DNA of 64,000 nt. Origin: UBA953 sp945878755. Lineage in GTDB: Bacteria; Verrucomicrobiota; Verrucomicrobiia; Opitutales; UBA953. The stretch covers positions 1-64,000 of the forward strand of contig CAMDWM010000001.1 in the NCBI GenBank assembly GCA_945878755.1. Direction: 5' to 3'. A program made the position numbers and the translations under genes. Shown piece after piece: positions 57,882-64,000 of the stretch. Below the pieces are notes generated by a model. It searched no databases. It saw only the letters and a list, made by a program, of their open reading frames with translations, and was not told where the DNA came from. Each line of letters starts with the position of its first letter. Position 1 is the stretch's first letter.

Positions 57882-59288
57882 TTAGGCCTTGAAGCCGAAG
57901 TACTGGCGGGCGTTGCGGTAGCAGACGTCGGCAACGAGGCGCTCGTTCCAGTCCTTGCGGTCGGGGATGCGACCGGATTCGACGTCTTGGCCAACGAGGT
58001 CGCACAGGATGCGGCGGAAGTATTCGTGGCGCGGATACGAGAGGAAGGAGCGGGAATCGGTGATCATGCCGATGAAGCGACCGAGGAGGCCGAGGTCGGA
58101 GAGCATGTTCATCTGGTCGCGCATGCCGCGTTCCTGGTCGAGGAACCACCAGCCCGAACCATACTGAATCTTGCCCGGTGTGATGCCGTCTTGGAACGAG
58201 CCCGGGAGGCAGGCGAAGAGGGCGGTGTCGGCGGGGTTGAGGTTGTAGAGGATAACCTTACCGAGGGCGTTCTCGCCCGAGAGCGTGCCGAACCAGCGGA
58301 TCAGGCCCGGGCCCTGGCGGAAGTCGCCGATGGTGTCGCAACCGGCGTCAGAGCCGAGGCGCTTGAGTAGGCCGAGGTTCGGGTCGCGCACGGCGCCGAG
58401 GTGCAACTGGGTGGCCCAGCCCTTGGCGTGGTTGAGGCGACCGATGTGCAACATGATGAAGGCCGTGAATTTCTCGGACTCCTCGAGCGTGGCGGCGTGA
58501 CCGGCAATGGCGCGTTCCCAGATGGCCTTGGCTTCCGCCTCGGTGCAGCTGGCGTCGGGCAGGTAATCCAGACCGTGGTCAGTCGCGCGGCAACCGGCGA
58601 CGGCGAAATCATCGTGGCGCTGGTTGAGGCCAGTAATCAGGCCGGCGAAGGTGTCGGCGCCCTTGCCCGTAGCGGCGGCGAGGCGCTTGGCCCAAGCTTG
58701 GACGCGTTCAGGCTGGCGGACTTTGAGGCAGGCGTCCGGGCGGTAGGTCGGGACGACGCGGGTGGCGCAGCCGGACTTCGCGATGGCGTGGTGGAGGTCG
58801 AGCGAATCAGCGGGGTCATCGGTCGTACCAACGACTTCGACCTTCATCTTCTTGAGGATGCCGCGGGCCGTGAGGTCGCCGTGCTGGAGCTGGTGGTTGG
58901 CTTCGTCCCAGATTTTTGGGGCCGATTGGCCGTCGAGGATTTCGGTGATGCCGAAATGGCGGCGCAGTTCGAGGTGCGTCCAGTGGAAGAGGGGGTTGCG
59001 GAGCGTGTGCGGGACCGTCTCGGCCCAAGCCTGGAACTTCTCGCGCGGGGACGAACCTGCGCCGGTGATGAGTTCCTCGTTCACGCCGTTAGCACGCATG
59101 GCACGCCACTTGTAGTGGTCGCCGGCCAGCCAGATAGCGGTGAGATCCTCAAAGCGACGGTCATCGGCGATATCCTTCGGGCTCAGGTGACAGTGGTAAT
59201 CCACAATCGCCTGGTCTTTCGCCGTGCCGTGGAACAGCTGCTGAGCTGTGCCGGTCGAAAGGATGAAGTTGTCGTCCATGAAGGCCAT
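57882..59288 (-). CDS. uxaC: Glucuronate isomerase
   Basis: Converts D-glucuronate to D-fructuronate and D-galacturonate to D-tagaturonate in the Ashwell pathway. The 468-residue protein matches UxaC throughout: FILSTGTAQQLFHGTAKDQ, VDYHCHLSPKDIADDRRFEDLT (metal-binding His pair), WLAGDHYKWRAMRANGV, TTDDPADSLDLHHAI, LHLGAVRDPN and GMITDSRSFLSYPRHEYFRRILC. Alternative start is ATG 59279. It is the last gene of a five-gene minus-strand sugar-acid run, following the SDR gene after 15 bp. Confidence 0.95.
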   Translation of the reverse strand: MAFMDDNFILSTGTAQQLFHGTAKDQAIVDYHCHLSPKDIADDRRFEDLTAIWLAGDHYKWRAMRANGVNEELITGAGSSPREKFQAWAETVPHTLRNPLFHWTHLELRRHFGITEILDGQSAPKIWDEANHQLQHGDLTARGILKKMKVEVVGTTDDPADSLDLHHAIAKSGCATRVVPTYRPDACLKVRQPERVQAWAKRLAAATGKGADTFAGLITGLNQRHDDFAVAGCRATDHGLDYLPDASCTEAEAKAIWERAIAGHAATLEESEKFTAFIMLHIGRLNHAKGWATQLHLGAVRDPNLGLLKRLGSDAGCDTIGDFRQGPGLIRWFGTLSGENALGKVILYNLNPADTALFACLPGSFQDGITPGKIQYGSGWWFLDQERGMRDQMNMLSDLGLLGRFIGMITDSRSFLSYPRHEYFRRILCDLVGQDVESGRIPDRKDWNERLVADVCYRNARQYFGFKA

Positions 59289-59303
59289 CGTCGGGGAGGT
59301 GGG

Positions 59304-60068
59304 TTAGATGGACATCGCCGCGAAACCGCCGTCGACGACGATTTCGGAGCCAGTGATGAAGCTGCCGGCATCGGACGCCAGCAGGAGCGAAGCGCCGATG
59401 AGTTCCTTGGCTTCGCCGAAGCGCGCCATCGGGGTCTTGCCGAGGATTGAGGCCACGCGCTCAGGCGTGAGGACCTTGCGGTTCTGTTCAGCGGGGAAGA
59501 AGCCCGGGACGAGGGTGTTCACGCGGACGCCCTTCGGGGCCCATTCGCGGGCGAGGTTCTTCGAGAGGTTGTGCACGGCAGCCTTGGACGCCGAGTAGGT
59601 GAAGACGCGCGAGAGCGGCAGGATGGCTGATTCGGAGCCGAGGTTGATGATCGAGCCGGAGCTAGCCTTGACCATCACTTCGCCGAAGACCTGACAGCCG
59701 AAGACTACGCCCTTGATATTAACCGTCAGGATGCGGTCGAGTTGGGCTTCGTCGATTTCGAGGAAGGGCGTCGGCGAGTTGACGCCGGCACCGTTCACGA
59801 GGATGTCGACCTTGCCGTGCTGGGCCAGAATCTCGTCCCGCAGGCGAATGAGGTCAGCCTTGTTGGTCGCTTCGCCAACCTTAAATTCGCCGGAGCCGCC
59901 CGCAGCCTTGATCTTGGCGAGGCGAGCCTCTGCCTTAACGGGGTCGCGGCCGACGAGGATGACGTGCGCACCCGCGCCAGCGAAGCCTTCGGCCATGGCG
60001 CCGCAGAGTTCACCGGTGCCGCCGATGACAACAGCGGTGCGGCCTTGGAGGGAGAAGAGAGAGGACAT
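59304..60068 (-). CDS. uxuB: SDR-type D-mannonate oxidoreductase (fructuronate reductase)
   Basis: Likely reduces fructuronate to mannonate. The 254-residue SDR has the opening SLQGRTAVVIGGTGELCGAMAEG (GGTGxLG loop), NGAGVNSPTP, the catalytic YSASK (VFTYSASKAAVHNLSKNL), the segment PGFFPAEQNRKVLTPERV and C-terminal SGSEIVVDGGFAAMSI. The PAEQNRKVL wording occurs in the SDR-type UxuB/YjmF enzymes of hexuronate loci, and the neighbours uxaC and kdgK support this. A general gluconate 5-dehydrogenase is the alternative. Start ATG 60068. Confidence 0.8.
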   Translation of the reverse strand: MSSLFSLQGRTAVVIGGTGELCGAMAEGFAGAGAHVILVGRDPVKAEARLAKIKAAGGSGEFKVGEATNKADLIRLRDEILAQHGKVDILVNGAGVNSPTPFLEIDEAQLDRILTVNIKGVVFGCQVFGEVMVKASSGSIINLGSESAILPLSRVFTYSASKAAVHNLSKNLAREWAPKGVRVNTLVPGFFPAEQNRKVLTPERVASILGKTPMARFGEAKELIGASLLLASDAGSFITGSEIVVDGGFAAMSI

Positions 60069-60128
60069 GGTGATGAAGGGGATGGGGGCGAGGGTTTGGA
60101 GTATAGAGTATAGGGGCCTAGGGGCGGC

Positions 60129-61226
60129 TTAGCGGACGACGCGGGCGCCACCACCAGAGAGCTGCTTCTCGACTTCCTTGCGGGTGACCATCGAGGTATC
60201 GCCCGGGGTCGTGGACGCCAAGGCACCGTGGGCGGCGCCGTAGTTCACGGCCTTCTGGGCGTCGTTGTGTTCGAGGAAGCCGAAGACCAGGCCCGAAGCG
60301 AAGCTGTCGCCACCGCCGACGCGGTCGAGGATTTCGAGTTCCGGGAACTGGATGCTGTCGTAGAACTTACCGTCGTGCCAGCAGATGGCGCTCCAGTCGT
60401 TCTTGGTGGCGGTGATCACGCGGCGGAGCGTGGTCGCAGCGACCTTGAAGTTCGGGAACTGCTTCACGGCCTCGCCAATCATGTCCTTGAAGGCCTGCGT
60501 CTCAATCTGGGAGATGTTATGGTCGACGCCCTTAACTTCGAAACCGAGTGAGGCGGTGAAGTCCTCTTCGTTGCCGATCATCACGTCGACATACTTGGCA
60601 ATCTCGCGGTTGACCTCTTGGGCCTTTTTCAGTCCGCCGATGGTCTTCCAGAGCGAAGGACGGTAGTTGAGGTCGTACGAGACGATTGTGCCGTGCTTCT
60701 TCGCGGCCTTGACGGCCTCGATGGTGGCTTGAGCAGTCGTCTCAGAGAGCGCGGCGAAGATGCCGCCCGTGTGGAGCCAGCGAACGCCCTTCTTGCCGAA
60801 GAGGTCTTCCCAGTCGAAGTCGCCGGGCTTGATTTGCGAAGCCGCGGTATTGCCGCGGTCCGGGACGCCGACGGCGCCACGGATGCCGAAGCCACGCTCG
60901 GTGAAGTTAAGGCCGTTGCGGACGGTGCGGCCGATGCCGTCGTCCTCGCGCCACTTGATGTAATCGGTATTCACGCCGCCCTGCATGACGAAGTCTTCGA
61001 GCAGGCGACCGACTTCATTGTCGACGAAGGCCGTGGCGACGGAGGTGCGGAGTCCGAAGCACTTGCGGAGGCCGCGAGCGACGTTGTATTCGCCGCCGCC
61101 TTCCCAGACCTGAAACTGGCGCGTGGTGCGCACGCGGCCTTCGCCCGGGTCGAGTCGGAGCATGATTTCACCGAGTGAGACTTGGTCGAAGGCGCAGGCT
61201 GAAGCGGGCTTGATATTGAGGGACAT
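60129..61226 (-). CDS. kdgK: 2-keto-3-deoxygluconate kinase (PfkB family)
   Basis: Phosphorylates 2-keto-3-deoxygluconate to KDPG. The 365-residue PfkB-fold kinase begins with GEIMLRLDPGEGRVR, keeps EGGGEYNVARGLRK (substrate side), DLNYRPSLWKT, GNEEDFTASLG and the catalytic motif ILDRVGGGDSFASGLVFG with the Asp base. It is longer than E. coli KdgK (about 310) because of extra loops. The location between the SDR and the Ldh_2 gene in this run supports KdgK over a fructokinase. Confidence 0.88.
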   Translation of the reverse strand: MSLNIKPASACAFDQVSLGEIMLRLDPGEGRVRTTRQFQVWEGGGEYNVARGLRKCFGLRTSVATAFVDNEVGRLLEDFVMQGGVNTDYIKWREDDGIGRTVRNGLNFTERGFGIRGAVGVPDRGNTAASQIKPGDFDWEDLFGKKGVRWLHTGGIFAALSETTAQATIEAVKAAKKHGTIVSYDLNYRPSLWKTIGGLKKAQEVNREIAKYVDVMIGNEEDFTASLGFEVKGVDHNISQIETQAFKDMIGEAVKQFPNFKVAATTLRRVITATKNDWSAICWHDGKFYDSIQFPELEILDRVGGGDSFASGLVFGFLEHNDAQKAVNYGAAHGALASTTPGDTSMVTRKEVEKQLSGGGARVVR

Positions 61227-61258
61227 GGTCGAAAGGAGGGGGTATTGAAAGAGGATGC

Positions 61259-62353
61259 TTAGCCCGTGGGTAGGGTGGCGAGGTCGAACGGTTGGTGGCC
61301 GATGTGGCTAGCGATCTCGTTGAACGCTTCGACTTCAGCCTTGGAGAACAGCAAGCCGCCGGCCTTCTGGCTGCGCGTGGCGAAGGTCGCTTCCAGCTGA
61401 CCGGGGAGCATGCACTTCTCGTTGCCGTGGCCGAGGACGTCGTCGATGACGGCCTTGACGTTCTGGCCCTGGGAGCGGCCCTTAGCGAAGGCGCCCGAGC
61501 TGATGGCCTCGGGGTGAATCACCTGGAAGAAGAAGGCGCAGGCCTGCTTCTCGCCGGGGACGTGCGTGCGGCTGCGAATGGTCGGGAGCGAACCACCGAT
61601 GTAGCCGGCGACGATTTCATTGATGAGCGAAAGGCCGTAGCCCTTGTGTGCACCGAACGGGATGAGCGAGACCGCTTCGTTCGGGTCGAGCGTGACCTTG
61701 CCGTCCTTGTCCACCGCGGCATCAGGCGGGAGTTGCTTGCCTTCGCGCTTGAGCACTTGGACGCGGCCCATGGCGATGACGGAGGTGGCCCAATCGATGA
61801 CGATCGGGAAGCCGAGTTCGTTCGTCGTGGGGAAGCCCCAGGAATGCGGGTTGGTGCCGAGGGTCGGGAACTTGCCCTGAAAGGGGACGACTTCGGCGAG
61901 CGTCGCGGTGCAGTTCGTGTAGGCGATGTAACCACGCTTGGCCGCTTCCATCACGTAGCCACCGCCCCAGAGGTAGTGGAAGGCGTTGTCGACAGAAACC
62001 GTGCCGACGCCGTATTGGTCGGCGAGCTCGATGCAGCGCTCGATGGCGTCGACGGCGACGGCCTGACCGAGCTTCTGGTGGGCGTCCCAGACTTCCGTCG
62101 CGGCAAAGCGGGTAGCCTTCTTGGTCACGGTCGCGTTGGGCGTGCAGCCGGGGACCTGAGCGCCAGAGCCGAAGAGTTCGTCGAGGTGCAGGGCCTTCAG
62201 GGCGTTGTGCGTGCGGATGCCGTGGTGCGTGGCCATGCTGGCCATCTGGGCGGCCTGGGCCGATTCCTTGGCGCCGAAGCCGCGCTTGACGTAGGCGGCG
62301 GTGACGAGCGCCTCGTGGGCGGCGCGGGGGATGACGTAGAAGACTTCGCTCAT
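61259..62353 (-). CDS. Ldh_2/malate-dehydrogenase-type oxidoreductase
   Basis: A 364-residue NAD(P)-dependent dehydrogenase of the YiaK/MDH2/Ldh_2 family, which reduces 2-oxo acids (2,3-diketogulonate, ureidoglycolate, malate and others). Family landmarks are SMATHHGIRTHNA (catalytic His), TVSVDNAFHYLWGGGYVMEAAKRGYIAYTNCTATLAEV, TLGTNPHSWGFP, DWATSVIAMGRVQV and PFGAHKGYGLSLINEI. The family does not fix the substrate. In this locus a sugar-acid-derived 2-keto acid, such as an intermediate of hexuronate use, is the natural guess. Confidence 0.85.
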   Translation of the reverse strand: MSEVFYVIPRAAHEALVTAAYVKRGFGAKESAQAAQMASMATHHGIRTHNALKALHLDELFGSGAQVPGCTPNATVTKKATRFAATEVWDAHQKLGQAVAVDAIERCIELADQYGVGTVSVDNAFHYLWGGGYVMEAAKRGYIAYTNCTATLAEVVPFQGKFPTLGTNPHSWGFPTTNELGFPIVIDWATSVIAMGRVQVLKREGKQLPPDAAVDKDGKVTLDPNEAVSLIPFGAHKGYGLSLINEIVAGYIGGSLPTIRSRTHVPGEKQACAFFFQVIHPEAISSGAFAKGRSQGQNVKAVIDDVLGHGNEKCMLPGQLEATFATRSQKAGGLLFSKAEVEAFNEIASHIGHQPFDLATLPTG

Positions 62354-62374
62354 GGTGGGGAGAAGAGGGGAGGG

Positions 62375-63373
62375 TTAGACAACCTTCGTGACCAGGACTT
62401 CCGGGTTGATCTGGGCGAGCGGCTTTTCGCCGTGCATCGCACGAATCAGATTGGTCACCGCGGCGACGGCCTGGCGCTGGACGCTTTCGGCGGTGCGGGA
62501 ACCGATGTGCGGTGTGACCACGCAGTTCGGGAGCTTGGTCAGCGGGTGGTCGGCGCGCGGCGGTTCTTCGTCGAGGACGTCGGTGCCGTAACCGCCGACC
62601 TGGCCGGACTTCAGTGCGGCCGCGATGTCATCGGTGTGGACGATTTCGCCGCGGGCGCAGTTGAGGATGAGGACGCCCTTCTTCATCTTGGCGATGTTTT
62701 CGGCGCGGATCAGGTCACGCGTCTCAGGGGTCAGATTGGTGTGCAGGGAGAGGTAGTCGGAAACGGCGAAGACGTCGTCCATCGTGGCGGCACGCTGGAC
62801 GTCGTACTGCGCGGCAAACTTATCATCCCAGTAGAGGTCGAAGCCGATGACCTTCATCCCGAAGGCCCGGGCGCGGATGGCGACTTCCTTGCCGATGCGG
62901 CCCATGCCGATGATGCCGATGGTCTTATCGAGCAATTCGCGGCCGGTCTTGCGCTTCCAGGTGCCCGCACGGGTGGAGTCGGTGTGGAAGTAAAAGTTCT
63001 TCTCGAGCGCGAGCAGGAGGAGGAAAGTGTGCTCGGCGACGGTCGTGTGGTTGACGCCCGGGGTGAAGAGGAGCGGAATGCCTTTGGCGGTGAGCGTCTT
63101 GACGTCGATCTTGTCGACGCCGATGCCGTACTTGGAGACGACCTTCAGGCGGGGTAAGGCTTTTTCGATGACTGCAGCCGTGATCATGTCATCACCGCAG
63201 ATATAGCCGTCGAAGCTCCCCATGAGGGCTAAGGTGTCGGCTTCGTTGAGCGGACCGCGGGCGGTGACGACTTCCCAGCCCGTTTCGGACAGTAGCTTAT
63301 GGTGTTCGCCGGGGGTGTCTTGAAAAGAGGTGGTCGTGAGCAGAATACGAGGCTTCATGGGTGCCATCCACAT
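62375..63373 (-). CDS. D-2-hydroxyacid dehydrogenase (phosphoglycerate-dehydrogenase-like)
   Basis: A 332-residue NAD-dependent D-isomer-specific 2-hydroxyacid dehydrogenase. Landmarks are KVVSKYGIGVDKIDVKTL, the nucleotide loop IGIIGMGRIGKEVAIRARAFGM, NCARGEIVHTDDIAAALKSG, the catalytic Glu/His region DVLDEEPPRADHPL and TPHIGSRTAESV. GGGGAGG lies 7 bp before ATG 63373, so I keep the longer start (MWMAPMKPR) although MKPR at 63358 is the typical N-terminus. It heads the minus-strand run and is divergent from the MFS gene. The probable substrate is a sugar-acid-derived keto acid or hydroxyacid. Confidence 0.88.
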   Translation of the reverse strand: MWMAPMKPRILLTTTSFQDTPGEHHKLLSETGWEVVTARGPLNEADTLALMGSFDGYICGDDMITAAVIEKALPRLKVVSKYGIGVDKIDVKTLTAKGIPLLFTPGVNHTTVAEHTFLLLLALEKNFYFHTDSTRAGTWKRKTGRELLDKTIGIIGMGRIGKEVAIRARAFGMKVIGFDLYWDDKFAAQYDVQRAATMDDVFAVSDYLSLHTNLTPETRDLIRAENIAKMKKGVLILNCARGEIVHTDDIAAALKSGQVGGYGTDVLDEEPPRADHPLTKLPNCVVTPHIGSRTAESVQRQAVAAVTNLIRAMHGEKPLAQINPEVLVTKVV

Positions 63374-63446
63374 GAACCCGCCTCCCCTCAGGAGTCAAAG
63401 AAAGTCTAGGGTGGACAGCCCAATCCCGTGGGTCATTTAGTGCCCT

Positions 63447-64000
63447 ATGCAAGAGGTTACCCCCGCCCCCCGTACTAACTACCGTTGGATGGTCTGTGCG
63501 CTGCTGTTCTTTGCCGCGACCATCAACTATATCGACCGGCAGGTCATTGGTCTGCTGAAGCCCGCGTTGGAGAAGGAGTTTGGTTGGGACGCGCGGACTT
63601 ATGCGGCCATCGTGTTCAGCTTTCAATTCGCCTATGCGATCGGCATGGTCCTGTCCGGCCGCATCATCGACCGCATCGGCCTCAAGAAGGGTTTCATCAT
63701 CTTCGTAGGCCTTTGGAGTTTGGCCGCAATGTGCCATGGTTTTGCGCATCTCTTGCCTGCCTTTAGCCTGCCGTGGATGCAGATCGACCCCAAGACCGGT
63801 TTCGCTTTTGTGACGTTAACCGGCGCGGCGGCGGGCTTCGCGCTGATGCGATTCCTCTTAGGCTTGGGTGAGGCGGGCAACTTCCCGGCCTCCATCAAGG
63901 CAGCGGCGGAATGGTTCCCGAAGAAGGAACGGGCCCTTGCTACAGGTATTTTTAATTCAGGAACGAACATTGGCGCCTTGGCCGCACCGCTCCTCGTACC
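63447..64000 (+). CDS. MFS transporter, hexuronate (ExuT/ACS) type (3' end cut off)
   Basis: N-terminal 184 residues of a major facilitator. MQEVTPAPRTNYRW leads into TM1 (MVCALLFFAATINYIDRQVIGLL), whose INYIDRQ is typical of the anion:cation symporter family that includes ExuT and GudP. Next come the A-motif-like loop GRIIDRIGLKKGF and TM4/5 GFALMRFLLGLGEAGNFPASIKAAAEWFPKKERALA. It is divergent from the sugar-acid genes across 73 bp, so it is probably the uptake system for glucuronate or galacturonate. The gene continues past the right edge. Confidence 0.85.
   Translation, partial: MQEVTPAPRTNYRWMVCALLFFAATINYIDRQVIGLLKPALEKEFGWDARTYAAIVFSFQFAYAIGMVLSGRIIDRIGLKKGFIIFVGLWSLAAMCHGFAHLLPAFSLPWMQIDPKTGFAFVTLTGAAAGFALMRFLLGLGEAGNFPASIKAAAEWFPKKERALATGIFNSGTNIGALAAPLLV

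Noticed and set aside
61292..63157. A 621-codon open frame opposite the two dehydrogenase genes
   Set aside because: Antisense shadow that spans two unrelated well-supported genes and their spacer.
1..64000. CRISPR arrays, insertion sequences, prophage or integrase genes
   Set aside because: No repeat-spacer array, transposase, integrase or phage structural gene was seen; the window reads as core chromosome.

Overview
The window looks like chromosomal core DNA from a Gram-negative bacterium of the phylum Verrucomicrobiota, most likely Opitutales/Opitutaceae-like. The taxonomy is inferred from gene content, not from an rRNA gene. Supporting signs are a lipid A/LPS gene set with a fused LpxC-FabZ, a 970-residue PVC-type haem-binding CxxCH dehydrogenase-like protein, a secreted sulfatase, an HPr kinase in an LPS-exporting genome, and roughly 60% GC with very dense genes. 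No insertion sequence, prophage, CRISPR array or integrase was seen.

Layout. 1-1285: nadA and a Fur-family regulator (minus strand, overlapping). 1392-10719: a run of eight plus-strand genes (DAHP synthase, Lrp/AsnC regulator, aminotransferase, der, fmt, a very large LptA/OstA-like protein, lptB, hprK). 10723-13774: an unknown gene, trpD and waaA. 13986-15891: rpsB-tsf. 15977-18730: small genes including a prenyl diphosphate synthase and a YhbY-like protein. 18826-21586: a structured leader, rpsO, an intergenic hairpin, pnp and a terminator. 21595-24843: a secreted hydrolase, an RDD protein, folD and a pseudouridine synthase. 24907-26297: two tandem secreted GH16-fold proteins without the catalytic motif. 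26359-30119: a CysJ-like flavoprotein, fabG, acpP and fabF. 30179-35022: a secreted unknown, an SDR, an MBL-fold hydrolase, a thioesterase and a CDF transporter. 35069-39214: sulfatase, RluD-type enzyme, M29 aminopeptidase and a TPR-like protein. 39430-41447: groES-groEL and terminator. 41586-45199: the PVC haem protein, a small membrane-anchored protein and tRNA-His. 45365-49242: DEAD-box helicase, ribD and a divergent thymidine-phosphorylase-family protein. 49243-52310: secreted hydrolase, lpxA and lpxC-fabZ. 52709-56370: a tightly overlapping run pabA/trpG-nrdR-unknown-HIT-tsaB-alr. 56377-57822: three small envelope genes. 57882-64000: a hexuronate catabolism locus (uxaC, SDR fructuronate reductase, kdgK, two further dehydrogenases, and a divergent MFS transporter cut by the right edge).

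How the genes work together. The envelope theme recurs: waaA, lpxA, lpxC-fabZ, the LptA-like protein with lptB, and alr. Translation and RNA genes (rpsB, tsf, rpsO, pnp, der, fmt, tRNA-His, two or more pseudouridine synthases) form a second theme. Carbohydrate use appears in the hexuronate locus, sulfatase and GH16-fold pair.

The most interesting signal is not a protein. About 80 nt just upstream of rpsO fold on paper into a closed multi-branch RNA: a perfect 7-bp outer helix, a GNRA-capped hairpin, and an 11-bp hairpin holding the G-U/G-C step that ribosomal protein S15 is known to recognise in 16S rRNA. I propose it as a lineage-specific S15 autoregulatory leader. Other leads are a Fur-family protein without the usual HHxH metal-sensing motif that overlaps nadA, a pair of GH16-fold pseudoenzymes, a nucleoside-phosphorylase-family protein with a rewritten active-site loop, an EF-Ts with a long coiled-coil-like insertion, and several inverted repeats in promoter regions.
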